Below are positions 21,025 to 31,269 of a stretch of 64,000 bases of DNA, piece after piece. Source of the stretch: Microstegium vimineum. Lineage: Eukaryota > Streptophyta > Magnoliopsida > Poales > Poaceae. The notes below the pieces were generated by a model, which did no database searches, had not been told where the DNA came from, and saw only the letters and a program-made list of their open reading frames with translations. The position numbers and the translations under genes are program-made. How positions within the stretch are numbered: the stretch's first letter is position 1; every line of letters starts with the position of its first letter. The stretch lies in contig CM039139.1 in the NCBI GenBank assembly GCA_022036555.1, forward strand, positions 11,980,931 through 12,044,930. The letters run 5' to 3'.

Positions 21025-21138
21025 GGAGGCCATCATAGGGCTATGGTGTACATGCGTGCCTTCGTAGGGGTGAGTGTGCACTCGTGTATGAGAGCGCCCA
21101 CGTCTATAACTGGAGCGTCTCTATAACTGTGTCTCGGA
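21025..21138 (+). mobile_element. SINE-like 3' end
   Basis: The sequence GGGGTGAGTGTGCACTCGTG followed by ATGAGAGCGCCCACGTCT and an A-rich tail at 21139 resembles the 3' end of a common grass SINE group. No tRNA-like head is visible here, so the copy would be 5' truncated. The assignment is from memory of the motif only. Confidence 0.35.
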
Positions 21139-21284
21139 AAAAAAACAACAATAACAAAACAACAACAATAATAATGATGTAGAGATAGAGTTCCACTGAA
21201 ATATTTAAAATGCAACAAGTCCAAATTCTAAATTCTAGATGAGTTGACCACTTGAAACCCAACGTATTATTACCTCTGTGACTG

Positions 21285-21549
21285 AGGGTGCGTTTGGCAG
21301 CATGAATCGGTTCTGATTCTCTAGAGAATCGTAGCACACAGGTGAAACGTTTCTGCAAGAAATGGTTCCAGGTGATTCTCATTTTTCTGCCTATAATCGT
21401 GAATCACCTAAAACGTGGTTTCGCAGTGATTCTGATTCTCCAGCCAAACAGTTTAGTGATTCTGATTTTCTCCATCCAAAATGTTCCTTTAGAAAATCTG
21501 GATCTAAAACGGTTCTATGAGAATTTGGATCTCTACCAAACGGGCCCTG
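21285..21549. mobile_element. MITE with GGGTGCGTTTGG / CCAAACGGGCCC ends
   Basis: The inverted ends GGGTGCGTTTGG and CCAAACGGGCCC enclose 265 bp with repeated GATTCTGATTCTC-type motifs. Target duplication is ambiguous (TGAG on both sides is possible). An hAT or PIF origin cannot be separated by eye. Confidence 0.5.
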
Positions 21550-23614
21550 AGAGGGAGTACAAATCGTCTTAATTCTTATTTTTCTCCGCATGATGTGCAT
21601 TCTTTATTAGGTCTGATTTTCCAAGATTTTCACCTTGTAATGAATTAGTGGTAAATATAAACTAAATTAAGTGTGTGCGCGGCCGCGTGCATCATATATA
21701 AGTAATAATATATGGCTTAATGCAAATAATACACAGGTGGGATATTGTGTCTTCTCATCTCTGGATTGGTGCATGTCATGCTGCTACCTTTGGACCCCCA
21801 TGCTCTTGCTTGATGGATGCATGGCTTTTGAAACTCAATGATTGGTACAGGCCGACGCCAATCTATCTACGATGATAGTTATGAATCGTGTAGCTTGCAG
21901 TTATTGTCTAAGTCTTGTTCGCTTCAACTTATCAGCTAAATAGGGCATAAACAATGAGATAAACAGGGCATAAACTACTAACCTAGTTTTTGACTCCATT
22001 CTCCATTTTTTAACTACGGTTCTTATCAAACGTACTAATATATATAAGAAAATATAAATATTTATGGTATATAATTAGTATCATTAAATAGATCAGTGAA
22101 TCTATTTTCATAATAAACCATTCAGAGATACAAATATTTCTCATATTTTTTTAGGAACCTAATCAAATTTAAGAAACTTTGACCAGCACGAATATCATAG
22201 AGACGCTTAAAAAAGAAAGGGGAGTACATCTTAGTCTGAACTTGACACTTCATGCGAGCAAAAAGTGATATGGCACCACATTTTTATCATAGACATTTTC
22301 TATTCTTTGGTGGAGTGACTTCACTCGAGGAAAATTTCACACAACCAATAGGCTTTAGTTTGAGTAGATGAACTCTTTTGTGTGTGGGGGGGGGGGGGGG
22401 ATAGGCGTACGTAGGTCGTGGTGATGAGCAAGGCAAAGGATGAAGAAGGTTGTGATGGAAACAATAAGGTCTAGTCCGTTGCATTGCCTCTTCTATATTC
22501 CAACAATGCAGTTCCATACTTCCATACCATTAGAACCAGCATAACAACATCTTAGCTAGGCTAATAATCCATTGTTTCTTTGCCTTCTCAGTCTATACCA
22601 CCAACACCTCCGACCACTAGCTTTACACCATCGCAGTGGGTGGAGCCCTAGCTACAACTAGAAGGCCTTAAGGCCCACTTTGCCTCCATGTGATGGATCC
22701 ATCCCTACCTAATTGAGAATAGGATGAATCAAATATGCACTTGAGATAAATGATGACTTGAGAACTAATAGACAAATAACACCACACACACACACATGAT
22801 GGAGGGTTTTAAGGACAAGCCTAGAGACAAAACTAATGCAATGGTCATATTATCCTACACCTACACATATATATATTTCTAGGTACAAAACTATATTGGC
22901 ATTGCACAAATTAAGGTGAAAGACCTGTCATTTATTTTTATGAAAGATGGCTAATGAAGAAAAGCTATAGTGTAACAAATATTCTACTAGAAAATTAAAG
23001 CTATAATGACAGATATATGTGTAGCACATATAATGATGACATATATGCACATAAAAAATAAAATTAATTTGTATTTTTATTTATTCTTATCCTAATGCAT
23101 GCAGTCAATGCGTGAGAAATGAGAATCTAGCTAGATGATGTCATTTATTTAAGTATCTATGATGCCACAAGTTATTGAAATAATACATTAATGCATTTTT
23201 TACACATAAAAAAACATGTTTAAAGAAGTAATTCAATAGACTTTTTCTTTGCCACAATGACAAGATAGATAGTGAGTTTTAATTATGATAAGCTAGAGTT
23301 ATTAACTTGGCATGATAATAAACTAATTAAGTTGAGTTATTACAATTGAATTGTAAATGGGACAACCCACCCATATGTCGTCAATCACAAAGATTAACTT
23401 CTTAGCTAAGACAACCTAAATTTATTCAATGGTAGGATTATAAGAATTGTATGTGTACAATGAATAAATGAGACAGATATAGTGATCATGTACTACATAG
23501 CAACCGAGCTTTGCCAAATCGGTTAATTAGTAACATAAACAAAAGGGAAAGAAGGACAAACTAGATAGTTAATAAGGTCGGTAAAAAGGAGGTCATGCAC
23601 GCAAATCTTGTGTT
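21550..23614. other. AT-rich intergenic DNA with Stowaway-like remnant
   Basis: No gene supported. 22040-22190 shares an interior block (ATATTTATGGTATATAATTA, then TTAAATAGATCAGTGAATCT) with 25300-25440 and, more distantly, with the Stowaway element at 20168-20400. A 15-G homopolymer lies at 22386-22400 and a CA microsatellite near 22776-22794. Confidence 0.5.
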
Positions 23615-23617
23615 GTG

Positions 23618-25098
23618 CACTAGTACAAAGAAGCTCTACGCCTGTGGTGGGGTAATATTTGTACAAGCGGTTTCAATTATCAAGTGCCAGTGAAAAAGGA
23701 AATGTACGACCCGATTTAAGAACCGCCAGTGGAAAAGTTCAGATCCTAATTATATGGCACATGAAAGGATTGGGTATTTGAACCCAATAAAAATATGTGA
23801 GGACGAGCACAACTTCAGAATCGGGGAGGGCAATAAAGAATTGAAGGGTTTAGAAGGTGAAGAATGGGAGAACAAGAAAAAGGAGCTACGTTTGTATAAT
23901 TGAAATTAATTTCTAATACACACGTGCATCAAAAATTTGATTCGTGTAGGGACTACTGGATCTGCTTCATCATTTTGCCTATGCAAGGAAAGGTGTTGGT
24001 ATTAGACTTCGCAGATTACCCGACTACAAGCTATGCACCGTTCTTGACGATGTTAAAGTTGTAGGTTGAGATATGTTAGCATACTTTTATTGCCATCGGT
24101 TTGAGAATTACATGGTGATTCTATTCGAGATTATAGGTCATATAAGTTTTACAAGATAAAAGGTGAAAAGTGTGAGTCATCAATACCAGAGCAGCCATTG
24201 AAAATATATCATAAATGATCGATACTTATGAAAATTTATGAATACATATCATATACATGTACAATACATAGGACGATGTTGCAATAAATATATAACCATT
24301 TTCTCGTTATATAGTGCCACAAGCAGCCACCTGGATCGGTCCTATGTGGATTCTACATGTGCGAGTTCATGAGGCAGAACGGACGATACGTCAAGAACAC
24401 TTTTAAGGTAATATAAGTAATAGTCATGAATGTAGTTCTCACATTAAAGTTACAAATGTATTATCAAGTTGTCCAAAATCAGGTGCAGACACAAGTGTAT
24501 ATATATGATGTTTATAAACTTTCTTCCCAGGACTTTGATGTAGAAAAGGCGAAGAACATAAGCGAACGTACTTTTTACAACATAGTTGAAGACCTGTGTT
24601 CATTCATCTTGAAAGAAGTCATTCCATGCAATGAGAAATATCACGACAAGTCCAGCATCTTAGCTAGACCAAAGTATAGAGTGCTCATAGAGATTAGTAG
24701 GTTGCAACTTAGTTGAGATAGTTATTAGAGCATTGGTGAAAACTTTAATGTATATATAGTGTGTGATGTAAATACATTTAACTTTATGTTTCTGAGCACG
24801 AAACTTTGATGTAAATAAGTGTGGCTTATGTTTATGAGCATGAAACAATTTCAAAATGTCAACTACAAATGTATGAAATAATTAAATACTATGTGGCTAT
24901 AATTGAACATCATCCAATAGGCTTAGGGTTCAATATACTATCTGATTTAAAATTTGAAAAATGGCGGGAAAACTTTCCACATGCGGCTGACTAAAGAGAA
25001 CCGCATGTTCTCAAGCAACCTCCTAGCGCTGGCAGTTCTGAAAAACACCAGTACAAATGGGTTACCAACCGCCTCTATAGAGCTTCTGTGTACTAATG
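23618..25098. mobile_element. CACTA element carrying a Ulp1-like gene relic
   Basis: The left end CACTAGTACAAAGAAGCTCTA and right end TAGAGCTTCTGTGTACTAATG form terminal inverted repeats of about 21 bp. A 3-bp duplication GTG (23615-23617 and 25099-25101) flanks the element. Near both ends are subterminal motifs (AACCGC, CCACAxGCGG types) typical of CACTA elements. The terminal CACTA has become CATTA on the right side, a single C-to-T change. No transposase is present, so this is a 1.48-kb non-autonomous copy. Confidence 0.75.
23951..24716 (+). pseudogene. Ulp1-protease-like C-terminal relic in CACTA element
   Basis: Three blocks can be spliced. 23951-24069 reads DYWICFIILPMQGKVLVLDF and ends in a stop. 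24321-24407 reads KQPPGSVLCGFYMCEFMRQN and ends at a GTAATA donor. 24531-24716 follows a TTCTTCCCAG acceptor and reads DFDVEKAKNISERTFYNIVE on to a stop. The LCGFYMCEF block holds the position of the catalytic Cys of Ulp1/C48 peptidases, and VLVLDF that of the Asp. The His normally before W is D-Y here, so activity is unlikely. Ulp1-like genes of this sort are known cargo of grass CACTA and Mutator-like elements. Confidence 0.6.
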
Positions 25099-25101
25099 GT
25101 G

Positions 25102-25838
25102 CATCGGTTCCCGAACACGAAGAGTTGGAAAATCTAGCGCACGAGTACACCGCGCGCAGCTGGGATATTTTTGTTGTGTTATGCTCTTCACCAAACTAAA
25201 GAAAAGAAAAATAAAAACCCGAAATAAAAGATCCTAATTTATATCTCTAAATAGAAGTCATTCTCACTTTATGAGGAGTCAAACCTTTTTAAATTTAACT
25301 AATTATATATAAAAGAATATAAATATTTATAATATACAATTAGTACTATTAGATAGTTCGTTGAATATACTTTATAATAAATTTATTTGGAGATATAAAT
25401 ATTGCATATATTTTCTATAAATTTAATTAAAGTTGAGAAAGTTTAACTTGCATATATTCCATAAGGACTTTGTTTCTGGGATATATAAATATAAATATAA
25501 ATATAAATATAAAGTAGTGGTGTACTAGTCTTATAGACAGGTAGCAGTAGTCCTAGCTAGGTGCAGGTAGGGACAGGTTTAAAAGAAGACGTGTATTGTT
25601 GGTTTGCAAGGTTGTGTGCGTGTGCCCATGCAGACACGCAGATGTAGCTTGGAGCTAGCATCCATGCATGCACACGCAGCAGCCAGGCGCTCTTGCCCGC
25701 TTGCGCAGAATTCTGTGCAAAATAGCCGATGTTGAAACATCGTCTTTAGCCGAACAAATATTCTAAAAGGACTTAGAGAATAGGCAACGCGGTATGTGTC
25801 ACCTTTAAAGAAAAAAAAATTAACACAATCAAGGTGGT
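25102..25838. other. Intergenic with Stowaway remnant and TATAAA microsatellite
   Basis: 25300-25440 is a relic of the Stowaway-type family found at 20168 and 22040. 25481-25513 is a TATAAA-type microsatellite of about five units. No gene is supported. Confidence 0.5.
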
Positions 25839-26063
25839 GTCATACAAATTCAAGCAACAGTCATCAGATTTATCATTCTCAAAAAGATCCATGACAAAAG
25901 AAAAACAAGTGGAAACCACAAGATTATATTTCATAAGACAGGTAGTTATTTACAGGGAGTCCCTAATTACAAGCTACTCATCAAACAATCTGTTGAGGAC
26001 GGTCTGGACGTCTGTGACCTCAACAAGAGCAGTCGCATGATCTTCATAGCTCTCCATGAGGTC

Positions 26064-26925
26064 TTAAATTCCCCCGACCTCCTCTGGGGGCACTTGACCA
26101 TGGAAGCCGGTCGGCTGGACGGAAAAGTCTTCCTGGTGCTGAGTAGTCATCGCCGCCAGCCCTAGAATGACGTTGTGGTGCACGCCATGAAGGGCGACTT
26201 GGTCAATGCGGCCATCTGCATTGTCGAGGCGTGCCTCGGCGGTTTCCCCTTGGGCGCCGACTTTGGCGGCAATCTTGTTCGCCGCGGCTTTCAGGCTCTC
26301 GGTTTCTGCAGAAAGCGTTGAACAGAGATACGAGTCAGGTAAGTAGAAAGGCTCAGAAAGGAAAAAACAGAGAAGGTGATTTCGCTTACCGGTGATAGCG
26401 TCGCAGAGCTGCTTCCGCTGGTCCTCCCATTCAAGTTGGTCGATGTCATACTGTTTGGAGATCTTCTCCAGCTCTCTTCGGGCCTCATCCCTTTCGCCCT
26501 TGAAGTTGACCGCCTCCGCGAGGGTGTAGGAGACATCTGTGGCATCCGAACCCGATCCCAGGTCCCAGGGGTTGGAGTGGTAGGAACCGGAAGACCCGGA
26601 AGAGACGGGCATCGGACTCCCCGACTGACCTGCTGCCGCCGTAGGGAAGGGGATGCTATGGCTGGTGAAGATGGAACTGGTTCTGATGAAGAAAGGAATT
26701 CTTAGAGTCTCTTTCTCGATAATCTCAGTTGGGTCAAGATTTCCCATTGGACCAAGGAGGTAGGAATTAGGATTTGTTGCATAAGGAATCAGAATCTCGT
26801 TCTTGTATTCCTTCAAAGAGCTCAGAAAAGAATGAATCGGGAGGAAACAAGGGGATCAGTCAAGAATTGTCGAATGCATGAAGGTGAATGAAACTTACCT
26901 CTGGAATTTCATCCTGAGTCGTCAT
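26064..26925 (-). CDS. Second antisense retroelement accessory gene, coiled coil (predicted, 3 exons)
   Basis: Exons 26925-26899, 26810-26390 and 26305-26064 join in frame with GT-AG borders to give about 229 aa: MTTQDEIPE, an aliphatic/Pro-rich segment, a Ser/Gly linker, a coiled coil (GERDEARRELEKISKQYDID to AAANKIAAKVGA), then the tail VALHGVHHNVILGLA...GFHGQVPPEEV. The tail resembles the end of the 7046-11370 gene (VALHMGVKREL...ASGFVVDPEL). It lies just inside an LTR that reads in the opposite direction, the arrangement of Tat accessory genes. The rest of the host element is missing to the left. Function unknown; expression untested. Confidence 0.5.
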
Positions 26926-27139
26926 TGAAGAGCTAGAATGGACTCAAGAGTGCGCAGGAGCTCGAATTTTCTAAGCGGCGGCTATGGTGTTAAACAGTGT
27001 TGACCTAGAAGAAAGGGGGAGCTTGTGGTCAATTTCAGAATAAAATGACTTTTATCCCAAAATTAATGGGGCATGTGTTAACACTGGATTTTGGTACGCT
27101 TGGGAAAAATATAGGTGGGCCAGCAAGCAGTGGGTGTTT

Positions 27140-27290
27140 GGAGCATTCGGCAAGTATCCATGCGGTCGGCTAGATTCGGAGCATTCGGCAAGTATCCATG
27201 CGGTCGGCTAGTTTCGGAGCAATTCGGCAAGTGTCTGTACGGTCGGTTAATCTCCAAAGATTCAGCAAATGATCGTGCGGTCGGCTATTC
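27140..27290. repeat. 38-bp tandem repeat
   Basis: Units starting GGAGCATTCGGCAAG at 27140, 27178 and 27216 are followed by a more diverged fourth. Each ends in a TGCGGTCGGCTA-type block. The array lies in the U3 part of the surrounding LTR. Confidence 0.8.
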
Positions 27291-27704
27291 TGAGAAAGAT
27301 ATTTTTCTGTTGAAGAAGCGACAAAAACGGCAAGTGAGAGCCGAATCGGGCAACAGACATCGCGACGATTAAGGAAATAAAGACTCCGAAGAAAAAACTA
27401 GGGTTAGAAGTATCGTGTTTTTCCTTTAATATTTATAGTCGTATCCTTTTAGGACTCATGTCATGACCAGGTGAAAGGTCCTAGATGGCTAGAGGGGGGG
27501 TGAATAGCCTATAAAAATTTCTACAAGTAACACTTAAGCAAGAGGTTAGTAAACTAGATGGCGATAAAGCAAGGTTGCACTAGCTCTAGAGAGGGTAAGG
27601 CCAGCCACCTATTCACAAGTCTAGTAAGAAAAGAATATAACCTACACACAAGCTAACACCCTAGCAAGAAGATAAAACTATATAAACTTGAGAAGCTACA
27701 GGAA

Positions 27705-27775
27705 GTACCTGACCGGTACTATCGGTTCTTGACCGGTACTACCGGTGCCTGTCCGGTACTACCGGTTCCTCACGG
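27705..27775. repeat. ACCGGT-rich cluster 1
   Basis: Several near-repeats of ACCGGTACTACCGGT within 70 bp, inside the solo LTR. Confidence 0.75.
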
Positions 27776-28497
27776 GATTCACCAATAAACCAAGAGATTC
27801 ACCTTGGATTTCAGATCCAACCTTTTCCCTACACTCCTTGAGGTTGAGGGTGATGATGTTGATGTTCCCTTGGCTTGAATCCTTACCAATTTGTAGATCG
27901 GCCCTTCCATACCTATGAATGAGGGAGAGAGAAGAAGAACACGAAGAACAAGGATAGTCGAAGTTATCTCCACATCAACAAGCACACGAGACTCACGATT
28001 TATACCGAGGTTCGGCAACTCTACACTAGAGTTCCTACTCCTCGTTGTTGAGGTGACCGCGAAGGTTGGAGTCTCTTTCACCTCCTTGCCTCTTCCTTGA
28101 GGCCCACACAAAGAGTGCCCAAGGTTTCCACTAAGATCGAATGAGGATTACAAACACTTTGTGTGCCCTCACAAAGAATCAAACCAAGAATCAATATGGG
28201 CAACACAAAGAACGCCTAGCCGGCTAGGGTTTTTCAAGAACCCAAGAGTAACAAATGCAAATCCAAACCGGCTAGATGAGGAACCAAGTGCTCAAGTCTT
28301 GAATCGATGTTCCTCACTCTCTAATCTCACTTCTCTAGCTCAAGTATTGCAAGGGATTGAAGCCTAGAGCATGGAGGGAGAGAAGGGAGGAGTGCCTTGT
28401 GCTTGGGAGCCATTTTCTCAGAGTTGGGGCGAGTTAGAATGAGTGGCTAACTTCCAAAAGAGAAGGGGTGCGGCCTTTATATTCGCTGCTCCAGAAC

Positions 28498-28735
28498 ACT
28501 ACCGGTACTACCGGTGTCTCACCGGTACTACCGGTCCAACAAATATGACCGTTGGAGCCTTCCGAACGTTGTGAAAAGTGAGTCTGCTGCTACTACCGGT
28601 GGCTCACCGGTACTACCGGTAGTTCAAAAGGGTGAGGTCTTCGCATGCGAGAAAGTCCTACCGGTAGCTAACCGGTACTACCGGTCCTCCACCAGTAGTA
28701 CCGGTGGGAGATCAGTACTACCGGTGGCTCTGCAA
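28498..28735. repeat. ACCGGT-rich cluster 2
   Basis: About ten ACCGGT or CCGGT palindromes spaced by TACT or GGCTC-type linkers. Same motif as at 27705-27775. Confidence 0.75.
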
Positions 28736-30149
28736 GGAGTCACTAAAACGCTCTTCTAAGTGCATGTGAGTGCAAGGTGTCTCTCAAACGTATAAGTTAA
28801 AGACATGAGCACTTTTATCCTATCTAACTAGATTAGAATGCACCCCTCTTGATAGTGCGGCATGCCCTATGACTCAAGTAAAGGTAAAAGCTATTTAACC
28901 AAAGAGTCGAGCTGCTATCCATCGAATGAAGCTTTGGAGTGTTATAATCACCGAATATCATCATTGTATCTTCCAATGGACTAACACCTTGCAAATTCAA
29001 TTTTGTCTACACACTTGGGCAAAAGGTTAGTCCAATAGGTTTCATCAATTAACCAAAACTAAACAAAGGCTTTCACCAGGGTATAAATATAAACCCTTGG
29101 CCATTGTAAAAACTATTCACAATCAATACAACACAACTGGCCCTGTGCCAACTTCGAGTCCCTTTGTCGTGTCGTTGAGTTCTTTGAGAGGAATCATCAA
29201 TCCGTTGACCTCCGTAAGTCCCGACAACCTTGTTATCATGTCTAGTATCATGCGGTGGATTTAGATGTTGATGCAAGTAGTCTTGTTTGTTTTCAATGAT
29301 CGTGCGGCGGATCTTTGTTTGACAATCAAGAAATCTTCGCTTATGTTTTGCTTACGAGTAGATACCGTGCATCAGGTGTTTGTTTGATATGCTTAGCAAA
29401 GGCAAGATAGTTATCGGCTATGTTAGATTTGGCAAGATCTAGTAGATTCATTAAGTTATCACGTGTTGCATGTTTCATATATGTTATATGTTTATAATAC
29501 TCTTTGCCCAATCTAGATTGATACGGTTCGGCTTTTTCTTTGTCTCGTAGATCCATTTATGTTGTAACGCTTATTGTTCTCATACTGTTTCTACAAATAG
29601 ATCTTATATTTATAATGACCGAACTAGTTTGAATCTAGATTGTCACATGTTGCGGGTTCATGCATGTTATCTATGTTTAAGCTTTGATGACGCTAGGTAT
29701 CGTGCGGCGAATGCAGGCTTTAGCTTAGTTTAATCATGTTTACTTACATGTTCATCATGGATCCCGACTCGGTTAGATTGCCGAGCTTGGTTATGTTTTA
29801 ATCTACAATCATTCATGATTCATTCATACGTACTTTACCCATGCATGCATATTCTGCAACCAATACTTTACGTACTTTGTGTCTGTGTTAGCCGAATCAT
29901 CTATAAAACCTGTTGGCAGATAGCTTTCATAGTTGTATGTTGTTGTAAGTGGCTTCAGGACCGTATATATGGAACTGTCTGGTATCACCTGACATGTTCC
30001 AGCTTATGTCTAACGATTTTCATCCCTTGTTAGTTTCAGGTCAAACTGACTGGCACGTTTTCGGATTCAAAACACCCGAGCATCCAATTGAAGCTGCGCT
30101 TTCCGGCTTGTTGTGTGTGAGGCGCAGTACGTCACATTTTGCGTCAACA

Positions 30150-31269
30150 GGAACAGATGCCCACGGAGCTCCTACGTCCTCTGCAGTAGAAGAAGCCTAA
30201 GTTAGAGGATCTCGTTCCAGTGGGAGAGGGGGATGGGAAATTTGGGGTGCTTCTTTGGTTATAACTAGGGCATATAGCTGGGCTGGGCCACAGATACGTG
30301 GGCCGGTAAGTTGTAAATATTTGACACACAGGTATCGGGTCTTCGTGGGCCCACGCGGGAGAAACTATAAACCCGTCCCCGCACCCGCCCCGAACCCGAG
30401 ACCTGTGGGCGCAAAAGTGAACCCGCCCTCGCCCCCGTCGGGTCCAAAACCCGCGGGGACCCGACCCGACCCGCCCCCGCTGCCATCCTTATGAGCGGGT
30501 GATGAGTTCATCAAGCATGCACGTGCACGGGCTCACATGCCACACTGTCTCCACATCTGGCAGGAACAACTAGACAAGCACGCACGTGCCAACACATCGG
30601 CTGTTGGGTTCATCAGCTCATCAGTTCCACTGACACACGGTAGAATATTGCCTGAGGATCTGGCCACGTGGCTAGCCATCAGCTGCTGAGCTCGCCACTG
30701 ACGTTTGCCCTCACGTCAGCTCCCGGCTCCCGGGCTCCGTCGCCGCAACGACCCCGCGGCGCGCGGCCAAACCCCACCGAGAAACGGGCTCGGCCGCCAT
30801 CACTCGCCGAGACCGCATCCTGCCGTCCGGCGTCTCCGACGAAGCTTTTTACCCCGCGCCAGGGTACCGAGCGCGGGTGTGCCGCACCGGCCGTCCCCGG
30901 CCGTATCACCGCGGGTGGGCCAAGAGGCGCGCGGCGAAGGGGCCCCAGCCCAGCTGCTGTGCTGCCCGCGGTTGCCGTGTCGCGTCGCGTCGCTGACCCG
31001 ACCACCGGGCCGCAGCGGCGAAAAGATGCGAGTCAATGCGGACAACGGACAACGCTATCTCCTCCCCCCTCACCCACCGAAAAAACCAAAAACCCAAAAG
31101 CCCCAGCCGCGGCTACGAACCAACAAAAAAATCCCCCCCCCCCCGCCCGCTTGCCGTCTGCCCGCGTACGTCCCCAAGCCGAGCTCTCGCTTTCGGCGTT
31201 CGTTCTCTCCTTCGGTCCTCGCCCGCCCCCCGCGTCTTCCAGGGCGCCCATGAGCTGAGGCCGCCGCCG
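30150..31269. other. Intergenic, promoter and 5' leader of the MAPKKK gene
   Basis: 30340-30490 is low-complexity CCCG/GACCC-rich sequence. From about 30700 the DNA is strongly GC-rich and opens frames on all strands that have no recognisable content; these are not genes. The last few hundred bases are the probable promoter and 5'UTR of the kinase gene. No clear TATA box was found. Confidence 0.5.
31250..31258 (+). promoter_or_regulatory. Minimal uORF (Met-Ser-stop)
   Basis: ATGAGCTGA ends 11 nt before the chosen MAPKKK start at 31270. A two-codon uORF this close could reduce initiation at the main ATG by forcing reinitiation. Whether it is in the transcript depends on the unknown start site. 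Confidence 0.4.

Larger units (their letters stand above)
27472..29075. mobile_element. Probable solo LTR nested in another LTR
   Basis: It starts TGAAAGGTCCTAGATGG and ends AAAGGCTTTCA (TG...CA, with TGAAAG/CTTTCA inverted ends). It is flanked by a perfect 5-bp duplication CCAGG (27467-27471 and 29076-29080). It is 1,604 bp with no gag or pol content and no internal long repeat, so a solo LTR left by recombination is the simplest reading. It contains two clusters of ACCGGT palindromes. Confidence 0.75.
27074..30149 (+). repeat. LTR of a truncated plus-oriented retroelement, interrupted by a solo LTR
   Basis: TGTGTTAACACTGG follows a purine-rich AATGGGGCA tract at 27074. Reading resumes after the nested insertion with a TATA box region (GGTATAAATATAAACCC near 29080) and ends GCGTCAACA at 30149. 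Without the nested 1.6 kb it would be about 1.47 kb. It begins with 38-bp tandem repeats (27140-27290). The outer right border is tentative because no second LTR is in the window. Confidence 0.45.

Noticed and set aside
30668..31258. Long overlapping open frames on both strands before the kinase gene
   Set aside because: They are Pro/Arg/Ala-rich frames produced by GC-rich sequence, occur in all frames at once, and match no family.
31036..31269. In-frame upstream ATG extending the MAPKKK by 78 residues
   Set aside because: The extension is compositionally like 5'UTR, contains a poly-C run, and is not a sequence I would expect in this kinase group. The start at 31270 is preferred.
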